Positions 28,971 to 36,819 of a stretch of 64,000 nucleotides of DNA are shown here, one piece after another. The stretch comes from an uncultured cyanobacterium (lineage in GTDB: Bacteria > Cyanobacteriota > Cyanobacteriia > Cyanobacteriales > Geitlerinemataceae), in assembly GCA_937899645.1 (NCBI GenBank), contig CALCCD010000124.1:1-64000 (forward strand), given 5' to 3'. The notes beneath the pieces are model-generated. The model was not told the DNA's origin. It was given only the letters and a program-made list of their open reading frames with translations, and searched no databases. Within the stretch, counting starts at the first letter, position 1, and each line of letters opens with the position of its first letter. A program made the position numbers and the translations under genes.

Positions 28971-29777
28971 CTACAGACCCGCCGCAGCACTACCCAGCCC
29001 TTGGAACATCACCCAAGACAGGAAAAAGTTCGCGATGAAGATCGCCATCAGCGACGTAACGACCGCTGTCGTTGTGGACTCGCCCACGCCCTTCGCGCCG
29101 CCCGAAGTGGTCAGGCCCCAGCTACAGCCAATAATCGCAATCAGCCCGCCGAAAATCCCCCCTTTCGTCATCGCGTGGATCAAATCCCAAACGCCCAAAA
29201 AGTTCTGCGCCGAGGTCAGAAAGATCGACTGGGCGAGGCCGTACTGCGAGGTGGCAATCAGCAGTCCGCCCAGCATGCCGATTAGTAGGGAAAATAGCGT
29301 CAGCAGCGGCACCATCACGATGCAAGCCAGAAAGCGCGGCACGACCAAATAGTCGATCGGGTCGGTGCGAAGAATGTAGAGCGCGTCGATCTGTTCGCTG
29401 ACCTGCATCGTGCCGATTTCCGCCGCGAAGGCCGCGCCGATGCGACCGGCGATCACCACCGACGTCAGCACGGGCGCGAGTTCGCGTGCCAGCGCCACCG
29501 CCAGCACGCCCCCCACGGCCGACTCCGCCCCGAAGTTGAGAAATTCACGCGCCACCTGAATCGTAAACACCATGCCGACGAAGGCGGCGGTGAGGGTATT
29601 GATCCCCAAGGAGCTGGGGCCGACGGCTAGCATCTGCTCGACAGTATTGCGCCGGTGGATTTTTCCGGAGAGCAGGTGAATCAGGGTCTGGCCGCCCAGG
29701 AAGACGGCGGCGATCGCGCGGTTCGTCCAGCGTCCGAGGCTGGATTTGGCGAGGTTGCCGAGCAGGCTGGTGGTCAT
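28971..29777 (-). CDS. MlaE-family ABC transporter permease
   Basis: 'FVGMVFTIQVAREFLNFGAESAVGGVLAVALARELAPVLTSVVIAGRIGAAFAAEIGTMQVSEQIDALYILRTDPIDYLVVPRFLACIVMVPLLT'. Confidence 0.93.
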   Translation of the reverse strand: MTTSLLGNLAKSSLGRWTNRAIAAVFLGGQTLIHLLSGKIHRRNTVEQMLAVGPSSLGINTLTAAFVGMVFTIQVAREFLNFGAESAVGGVLAVALARELAPVLTSVVIAGRIGAAFAAEIGTMQVSEQIDALYILRTDPIDYLVVPRFLACIVMVPLLTLFSLLIGMLGGLLIATSQYGLAQSIFLTSAQNFLGVWDLIHAMTKGGIFGGLIAIIGCSWGLTTSGGAKGVGESTTTAVVTSLMAIFIANFFLSWVMFQGLGSAAAGL

Positions 29778-29959
29778 AGCAAAAATCGTGGGGCGATCGC
29801 GAGGCCGAGAGCGCCAACAGAAAGAGACGCTGCGAAGAGCGTCTCTCGGGCACGGTATCAATTTTGCCAGGGGTTTGCCAGCAGTTTGCCGGAATTTCGC
29901 CGGAATTTCGCCGAGGCTCTGCCAGAAAGTTGGCGAAAGCAGCGCAGGGAGATCGGGTG

Positions 29960-30391
29960 CTAGCTATTTTCAGCGCGGGCGTAGTCGTCCTGGTAGCGAA
30001 CGATATCGTCTTCGCCGAGGTACTCGCCGTTTTGCACTTCAATAATCGTCAGGGGAATGACACCGGGGTTTTCGAGGCGGTGGCGGTTGCCCTGGGGAAC
30101 GTAGGTGGACTGGTTGGTGTAGATGACTTTTTCCGAGTCTTCGCAGGTCACTTTCGCCGTGCCGGAGACCACGATCCAGTGCTCGCTACGGTGGTGGTGC
30201 ATTTGCAGGCTCAGGCGGTGTCCGGGCTTGACTTCGATGCGCTTGATTTTATAGTTCGAGCCGACGTCGAGAACGGTGTAAGACCCCCAGGGGCGCGTGT
30301 CGGAAAGACCCACCTCGGACTGTAGGGAAGCACCCTGTTGCGCGGCGACGGGGGTGCTAGGGCTAGCGAGATCGGTGGTGAGGCTGCTCAT
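29960..30391 (-). CDS. Mannose-6-phosphate isomerase type II-like cupin
   Basis: 'DTRPWGSYTVLDVGSNYKIKRIEVKPGHRLSLQMHHHRSEHWIVVSGTAKVTCEDSEKVIYTNQSTYVPQGNRHRLENPGVIPLTIIEVQNGEYLGEDDIVR'. Confidence 0.92.
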   Translation of the reverse strand: MSSLTTDLASPSTPVAAQQGASLQSEVGLSDTRPWGSYTVLDVGSNYKIKRIEVKPGHRLSLQMHHHRSEHWIVVSGTAKVTCEDSEKVIYTNQSTYVPQGNRHRLENPGVIPLTIIEVQNGEYLGEDDIVRYQDDYARAENS

Positions 30392-30720
30392 AGGAATTGG
30401 AAGGTTACGTGGATTGGGGAAGCTTTTGGAGGGTGGTTTGTTGGGCTGGCTCTAGGAATTGATTGGCTCGCGATCGCCCGCGATCGTAAGGCCGCGACAA
30501 GGAGACCTGCAAAACGGCGGCACAAAGAGTCTGGAGATCGCGCATTAGGGTAGCGGTCGAGCGCGGCTCGCTAACTTGACTTTATTTTGATGCAGTTTTT
30601 TAAAATCGGAAAACGCTAGGTTCATTTCTTTAAGAAATGTTTGCACGCGGGGCTCTAGGCTTCATCAAAATTTCATCCAGAGGTTGCGAAGCGCACTTTT
30701 CCGCGTCGGTTTATGAGGGT

Positions 30721-32313
30721 TTAACGACGCGAATCGCGATCGTCGGGCGGCAGGCTGTCGCCTCCTCCGGCTCCGCCACGCAGCCGCTGCAGCTGCTCTT
30801 GGGCCCACTTGGCGGTGTCGCGCACTTCTGGGTCGCGATCGAACGTCCCCTGTCCGACAAAATAGCCCATCTGTGAAAGGGAGTCGAAGATACGCGTCAG
30901 GTCGCGCAGGGCGTTTTTACGAACCTCCGGGCTTTCGTCTTGGAAGGAGAGGGCCAGCGCCTGCTGCATCGGCTCGAGCGATCGGGCATTGATTTCCGTC
31001 AGGACGGCCAGGATTAGGCTGCGCTCCTGGGAGTCGGAGTCGCGCATCATCTCGACCAACGGCGCGATCGCTCGCGAGTCGCCGCGCCGCCCCAGTTCCC
31101 AGATGGCTTTTTTGCGCTGGTTGGGGTCGCTGTGATGCAGCTCTTGCAGGAGGCTCTCGGTGATGCTGAGCTTCGGCAGGTCGCGATCGGGCAGGGAGAC
31201 CGATTCAGTCGCGGCGATCGATAGTTCGCCTGCCGTAATAGTCTGGCTGGCTGGCTGGCTGGCTGGCTGAGGCGCGGGCTGTCTTTCGGATACGGGCGCG
31301 GGCGTTTCGGCCACCGGCAGCGATGCCATCGCCACCGCCGTGTCGGGCGTAGGGGTCGGCTCGGGGTCGAGATGGCGGTCTGTTCGGGATGCGGGCTGGG
31401 ATACAGGCTGGGGGTCGGCCTGGGGCGCGGTCTCGATCTTGGGTTCGGCGTTGAGTTCTGCCTTCGACTCGGGGGCGGGTGGCATCGGCGGCACGAGCGT
31501 CAGAACCTCGGGAACGGGCGCATCGGTATCGACATCGGCATCGCCAGCATAGCCGTTGGTGTCGGCGTTACCCTCGGCGTTACCCTCGGCGTCGAACTCG
31601 TCAAAATCGTCGATATCCGGCTCGCTATCGCGTCCCTGGAGCAGCCGCAAGACCCAGTACAAGGCCGTGCCGATAATGCCAATTCCGGCGATCGCCACGG
31701 CCAGCAGGAGCATCAGTCGCGTAAATCGACTGCGGCGCGGTCTCTCTTCGGGTTCGTCTTCCGGGGCGGGCTCTTCGGCAAGGCTTCCGGCGTCGTCGGC
31801 GGGGCTTTCGTCAAAGGCTTTCAGGCGCTCCCAAGTGGCAAGATCGACGACGCCCGTTTCCTCCAGGCCCAGCGCTCCTTGAAACCGCGTTACGGCTAGG
31901 TCGGTGGAGATATCAAAAATCTCGCTGGGCTCGCTGTCGTAGTAGCCGCCGATTTGCAGCAGCCGCTGTATTTCTAGGACGCGCGGGTCAGTGTCGCCGA
32001 GCTGGAGTTCGGAGAAGTCTGCGGAGTCGGAGAAGTCTGCGGAGTCAGACTCGGAGACCGGGTCGGCGGCGGTTTCGGGCTCGGCTTCAGACTCGACTTC
32101 AGACTCGGATTCGGGCTCGGCCTGGGCGATCGCCTGGGCGAGGAATTGGGCGGTGGACGACTCTACATTGCGAACTCCGGCTGCGCTCGGGGCGGACAGA
32201 CTGAGCAAACCTACGATCGCGAAAACGCGCCAGGAAAGGCGCGAGCGAGTGAGCGAAGGGAACGGACTACGCATGAGGTCGAGAGAGAGTGCGGGTCGGC
32301 AACGCGGATGCAA
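30721..32313 (-). CDS. Peptidoglycan-binding domain + TM + HEAT-repeat protein
   Basis: PG-binding 'LQLGDTDPRVLEIQRLLQIGGYYDSEPSEIFDISTDLAVTRFQGALGLEETGVVDLATWERL'; TM 'LMLLLAVAIAGIGIIGTALYWVL'; HEAT 'LHHSDPNQRKKAIWELGRRGDSRAIAPLVEMMRDSDSQERSLIL'. Confidence 0.85.
   Translation of the reverse strand: MHPRCRPALSLDLMRSPFPSLTRSRLSWRVFAIVGLLSLSAPSAAGVRNVESSTAQFLAQAIAQAEPESESEVESEAEPETAADPVSESDSADFSDSADFSELQLGDTDPRVLEIQRLLQIGGYYDSEPSEIFDISTDLAVTRFQGALGLEETGVVDLATWERLKAFDESPADDAGSLAEEPAPEDEPEERPRRSRFTRLMLLLAVAIAGIGIIGTALYWVLRLLQGRDSEPDIDDFDEFDAEGNAEGNADTNGYAGDADVDTDAPVPEVLTLVPPMPPAPESKAELNAEPKIETAPQADPQPVSQPASRTDRHLDPEPTPTPDTAVAMASLPVAETPAPVSERQPAPQPASQPASQTITAGELSIAATESVSLPDRDLPKLSITESLLQELHHSDPNQRKKAIWELGRRGDSRAIAPLVEMMRDSDSQERSLILAVLTEINARSLEPMQQALALSFQDESPEVRKNALRDLTRIFDSLSQMGYFVGQGTFDRDPEVRDTAKWAQEQLQRLRGGAGGGDSLPPDDRDSRR
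31243..31269. repeat. Tetranucleotide (CTGG) microsatellite inside a CDS
   Basis: CTGG repeated 6.75 times; encodes QPASQPASQ on the minus strand. Confidence 0.9.
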
Positions 32314-32468
32314 AGTATTCCCACTATAGACGCTGGCCTAAGGCTTTACGGTGGGAAGTGGCGGATCTCCGGGAGGCGGGAAAAACCAGTCTGGCTAGGC
32401 CGATCGCGGCCCGTTCGATGGCGTCCGAAGCGCGAGCACTCGCCGGAGATCGCGCTCGCCCGATCGGC

Positions 32469-33647
32469 TTAGCCCGCCGGTTTGCCGCTCGTCGTACTCC
32501 CCGACTCGTCGCCCTGCTCACCACACGACTCGCCGCTCGCTTCATTGGCAGAACCTCCAGGAGCCGCACTTTCGGGGCACGCGCTGGCGGGGGCGGCATC
32601 GTCAGGGGGCAAAACGCGATCGCGCTGACCGATGGCGAAAACACCCACCAGCGTCAGGCCGACCCCAGCCCACTGCTGAAACGATAGGGTCTCAGCCAGA
32701 AATAGATAGCCGAACAGCAGCGCGAACACCGGCGTCAGAAAAGTCAGGGAGCTGAGACCGATCAAGTTCTGGCGCGCGGCGAAATAGAAAAACAGGCCGT
32801 AGGCGATCGCGCTACCGAAAACCGTCGAATAGCCCAACGCAAGCCATTCCGACGGTGCGAGCTGCTGCCACGGCTCGACCTCGAGATACGCCGACAGCGC
32901 GAACAGCGGCAAACCGCCGAGCACCATATGCCAGCCCGTCGCGACGATCGGGTCGGCGCGCTCGGCAACCTTCGGAATCATCAGCGTCCCGACCGCCATC
33001 GCAAAGGCCGCGCAGAGCATCAGCCCCTCGCCAACGCCGAAGACCAGCTCCTCGGGAATTTCAGCAGGCAAGGCGCTGCCTCCGATTTTGGCGAGCAACC
33101 AGTCCAGCGGCAGACCGATCGCGGCGATGCCCAGCGCCCCGATCGCCAGACCGAGCCAGCCCAGCCAGCCGATGCGCTCGCCCAGCAGCAGACATGACAG
33201 TGTCGCGACGATCAGCGGCTGCGAGTCGATCGTCACCGAGCCGACCCCCGCCCCCGTTCGCTCGAGCCCTTCTGCCAAAAAGCCCTGGAACAGCATCGCG
33301 TCGATCGCCGCAAATGCCACGATCCAGCCCCAGGCTCGCCAGCCGCGCGGCTGTGGCAACCCGGCGATCGCGGCGGCGAGCAAGACCAGCAGCCCCGCCG
33401 GAACGAGGCGAAACCCGGCGACGAATAGCGGCGTGGTGTGGGGCATCACGCCCTTCATCGCCACCATCGCCGTCCCCCACAAGAAAAAGGGCGCGATCGT
33501 CAGCAGCGCCATGACGATCGTTGAAGCAGTGGGGAATGTCGTCGCGGCGGGCGGCTCGGCCAGCGGCACGTCGGCAGGTTGGGCCGTATCGGTCGAGCGC
33601 GTGTCGGTCGAGCGCGTGCTGGTCGAGTGCGTGTTGGTCGAGCGCAT
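32469..33647 (-). CDS. DMT-superfamily (EamA) transporter
   Basis: Ten-TM pattern: 'APFFLWGTAMVAMKGVMPHTTPLFVAGFRLVPAGLLVLL…FQGFLAEGLERTGAGVGSVTIDSQPLIVATLSCLLLGERIGWLGWLGLAIGALGI'. Confidence 0.9.
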   Translation of the reverse strand: MRSTNTHSTSTRSTDTRSTDTAQPADVPLAEPPAATTFPTASTIVMALLTIAPFFLWGTAMVAMKGVMPHTTPLFVAGFRLVPAGLLVLLAAAIAGLPQPRGWRAWGWIVAFAAIDAMLFQGFLAEGLERTGAGVGSVTIDSQPLIVATLSCLLLGERIGWLGWLGLAIGALGIAAIGLPLDWLLAKIGGSALPAEIPEELVFGVGEGLMLCAAFAMAVGTLMIPKVAERADPIVATGWHMVLGGLPLFALSAYLEVEPWQQLAPSEWLALGYSTVFGSAIAYGLFFYFAARQNLIGLSSLTFLTPVFALLFGYLFLAETLSFQQWAGVGLTLVGVFAIGQRDRVLPPDDAAPASACPESAAPGGSANEASGESCGEQGDESGSTTSGKPAG

Positions 33648-33650
33648 ATA
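33591..33650. repeat. 15-bp minisatellite, 4 copies, at the N-terminus of the EamA ORF
   Basis: GGTCGAGCGCGTGTC / GGTCGAGCGCGTGCT / GGTCGAGTGCGTGTT / GGTCGAGCGCATATA. Confidence 0.85.
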
Positions 33651-33900
33651 AACGCGAAGAAAAAAGCGGGCAGCCTGGAGTGGTATGGTGTCCGCACCAG
33701 AATATGTACTTATATTACGGCCTCGATCGCCCGCAACGCGTTTCTCGAGTCACGGATTTGAGTCATGGATTTAGGTCGCACATCGACGCTTTGGCAGCTT
33801 TGACAGATTGGCGTCGCGATCGTCGGTCTGGCCTCTGCGGCTCGTCAGCCGTCGGTCTCAGCTATTTCAGCAGTTCTTTCAGTTATCCTGCCGACGCTCT

Positions 33901-34725
33901 ATGATTTGGCCTTTTCGTCCGAAATTCCGCAAGCAAATCGCCCGCGTCGAGATTTCCGGCGCGATCGCCGCTGAAACACGAAAGCAAGTGCTCGGCGCGC
34001 TGAAAATCGTCGAACAGCGCAAGTTTCCGGCGCTGCTGCTACGTATCGACAGTCCCGGCGGCACGGTAGTCGATTCCCAGGAGATCCACGCTGCGATCGA
34101 GCGGCTTCGGGGGAAAAACGACACCAAGATTATTGCCAGCTTCGGCAATATTTCCGCGTCCGGCGGCGTCTACATCGGCGTCAGCGCCGATCGCATCGTT
34201 GCCAACCCCGGCACGATCACTGGCAGCATCGGCGTCATCCTACGCGGCAACAACCTCGAGAAGCTGCTCGATCGCGTTGGCGTCTCGTTCAAAACCATCA
34301 AATCCGGCCCCTATAAAGATATTCTCGCCTTCGATCGCGAGCTGACCGATCCCGAGCGCGACATTTTGCAGGCGCTCATCGACAGCAGCTACGGTCAGTT
34401 CATCGGCGTTGTCGCTAGAGGTCGCCAGCTCGAGCCGGAGGCGGTGCGCGGCTTCGCCGACGGGCGCGTTTTTACCGGCGAGCAGGCGCTCGAATACGGC
34501 CTGGTCGATCGCCTCGGAACCGAAGAGGACGCACGTTGCTGGGCCTGCGAGCTGGCGGGTCTCGATCCGGAAAAGACGCGCACTTTCACGTTCGAGCAGA
34601 AAAAATCACCGATCGATCGCGTTCTGGGCCGCAGCGCTGCCCTCGCTCGCCTCGATGCCACGAGCGCCCGGATTGACTTCGAGCTAGCCACTAACGGCCA
34701 GCCGCTGTGGATGTATCACCCGTAG
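33901..34725 (+). CDS. sppA: Signal peptide peptidase SppA (S49)
   Basis: 'ALLLRIDSPGGTVVDSQEIHAAIERLR…KIIASFGNISASGGVYIGVSADRIVANPGTITGSIGVILRGNNLEKLLDRVGVSFKTIKSGPYKDILAFDREL'. Confidence 0.94.
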   Translation: MIWPFRPKFRKQIARVEISGAIAAETRKQVLGALKIVEQRKFPALLLRIDSPGGTVVDSQEIHAAIERLRGKNDTKIIASFGNISASGGVYIGVSADRIVANPGTITGSIGVILRGNNLEKLLDRVGVSFKTIKSGPYKDILAFDRELTDPERDILQALIDSSYGQFIGVVARGRQLEPEAVRGFADGRVFTGEQALEYGLVDRLGTEEDARCWACELAGLDPEKTRTFTFEQKKSPIDRVLGRSAALARLDATSARIDFELATNGQPLWMYHP

Positions 34726-34914
34726 GTTCGGTCGATCGTTCGGGGAATCGCTCACAGTAGCGATTTCATGCTGAATCTCAAACGGCAGACGTTCGGTTTT
34801 ACCGGTTAGTCAGGACGTTTAAAAGTCTGTAGATCGAGCGCTGAGCGGAGTCAAAGCGCGGCATGCCCGAATGAGTCTGCACATGACGATAAGTATTGAA
34901 ACCGGAAAAAATTC

Positions 34915-34951
34915 AAGCGCGATCGAGTTATTCCCTCGATCGCGCTTTTTT
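34915..34951 (+). terminator. Strong intrinsic terminator
   Basis: AAGCGCGATCGAG-ttattcc-CTCGATCGCGCTT followed by a T-run. Confidence 0.85.
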
Positions 34952-35098
34952 GCTGTCAGACCCAACGGGCCGCGTCGGGGCGAGAATTGAGAGCGCGCGA
35001 TCGTGGCGCATCACGGTTCGCCGCTCCCTATTTTTGGGCGGAGATTGTCACAAAACGCACCCGACTCTCAACTTCGGCTGAATGTGCGGGCTTCAAGC

Positions 35099-36640
35099 TT
35101 AAAACCGCTGCGACAGACCAAAGTAGAGACGAAACTCGCCCAGACCGTTCAAACCCGCATCGACGCGAAGCACGTCCACGATCGGCAGGCCGTCGAACAA
35201 CAGGCCCGCACCGACCGCAACGCCACCGCCCGGCTTAGTCCGCACCGGCCCCGGCTGACCCGGCACGTCATCGCTCGAGTCGAAGTCCGTGGCGTAGCCG
35301 AGGTAGAGCGAGCCGCGCACGCTCTCGAAGAAGTCGTTGCCCACCGAAACGATCGGGAAGCGGTATTCAGCCAGAAGCTGCGCAAAGCTTTTCGCCGTAC
35401 CCGTATCGCCGGTCGCGAAGCCGCGCACCGAGTGGTAGCCGCCCATCGTAAAGGCTTCGTAGGCCGGGAAGTCATCGCCGAGGATCGTACCCGCCTGTAG
35501 GTTCAGCGCCAGGACGCGCGGCCCTTCATCAAAGCCGAACAGATTCAGCGGAATATAATGGATGACGCCGCCGCTGAGGCGGTTGTAGCTCAGCTCCGAA
35601 TCGCCCACCGGAATCGCTTGCTCGGTGCCGATTTGGTAGCGCGTACCGGAGAGCGAGATGCCGGTGTCGCTGGTTTCGACGCTGTCGTGTTGCAAGAACA
35701 GGCTCAAGTAGAACAGCTCGTCCTCGCCGTCGTCGTCGAACGAGAGACGGTTGCCGCGCACGACGTCGCAAGCCGGGGCGATCGGGCTAGTGCGGAAGCA
35801 GCCGTCGCGGGCGAACTCGTCATCGCCGAAGGCGCTGTTGCTGATGCGGACGCTCTGGAAGCTGAGGCCCGGAACGAGGACGGTGTCTTCCGTGTCGAGG
35901 GGGATAAACAGTTCCGCTGACGCGCCGAGACGGTTCACCCAGGGCTCTTGTTCCTCGCCGATCGGCAGGAAAACCTCTGAGTACGGAGCATCCTCATCGG
36001 CCAGGAAGACGGCTTCGGTGGAGTTACGGAAACCGGCGCGGGCGCGGAAGCCGAGGCGCGATTCATCACCGACAATGGCGGGCTGGGTGTAGCTCACGTC
36101 CAGCGCGGCCAGCGTTTCGCCGCCTGCAATGGCAACTGAAATCGTGTTGCCGTTATCGCTGCGCAGGTTGGCCGTCAGTTCTACGAACGCGCCAGTCTCC
36201 CGACCGAAACCACCGTTAGGCGCGAAAAAGAAGCCCTTGCGCAGGTCGTCGAGGTCAGCTTCGGTGTAAACCTCGGGTTCGGAGTCTGGAATTGGCCCCC
36301 GAATCGGACGGATGCGCGACTCGCCGTATCCGAACAGCAGCAGCGATTCGGCAGTGTCGATCGCGTCTTCGATATCGACCGCGACCTCGGTTACCTCTGG
36401 CTCGGCTTCGGCGCTCTCGGCGGCGTTGGCGATCCCGCTGTCGGCCTCGCTGGCAGTTTCGCCGCTGGTCTCGTCAGCGGCCTCGCTCTCGCCTTCTAAG
36501 AGTGCAGCCGTCGAACTTGCCGACACTTCAGGGGGGCTCTCTTCTGTGGCCAGGCCAGGCGTCGCCTCGATCGCCGGAGCGACGACCGCCGCCAGGATCG
36601 CGGCCAGAGTTGTAGGATTCAGCCGAAAACGGGGGTACAT
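35099..36640 (-). CDS. Omp85/BamA-type outer-membrane beta-barrel (bacterial surface antigen D15 family)
   Basis: 'FTMGGYHSVRGFATGDTGTAKSFAQLLAEYRFPIVSV…LFDGLPIVDVLRVDAGLNGLGEFRLYFGLSQRF'; Ala-rich signal-like N-terminus. Confidence 0.85.
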   Translation of the reverse strand: MYPRFRLNPTTLAAILAAVVAPAIEATPGLATEESPPEVSASSTAALLEGESEAADETSGETASEADSGIANAAESAEAEPEVTEVAVDIEDAIDTAESLLLFGYGESRIRPIRGPIPDSEPEVYTEADLDDLRKGFFFAPNGGFGRETGAFVELTANLRSDNGNTISVAIAGGETLAALDVSYTQPAIVGDESRLGFRARAGFRNSTEAVFLADEDAPYSEVFLPIGEEQEPWVNRLGASAELFIPLDTEDTVLVPGLSFQSVRISNSAFGDDEFARDGCFRTSPIAPACDVVRGNRLSFDDDGEDELFYLSLFLQHDSVETSDTGISLSGTRYQIGTEQAIPVGDSELSYNRLSGGVIHYIPLNLFGFDEGPRVLALNLQAGTILGDDFPAYEAFTMGGYHSVRGFATGDTGTAKSFAQLLAEYRFPIVSVGNDFFESVRGSLYLGYATDFDSSDDVPGQPGPVRTKPGGGVAVGAGLLFDGLPIVDVLRVDAGLNGLGEFRLYFGLSQRF

Positions 36641-36819
36641 GCAGTCGATCCTCATCACAAGATTTGCGCGTGTCGTCCCGCGATCGGGCGACGCTTCGAT
36701 CTTATCGGCTGCAATTTTTTGCGCCTGCTTTTATTAACAAGCATTAACGCGCCGTTATGTGGCGTTGCGATCTCGGTTTGGCGTCGTCAGTCCAGACGGG
36801 GCAAGGGGTCTGGCATTGT

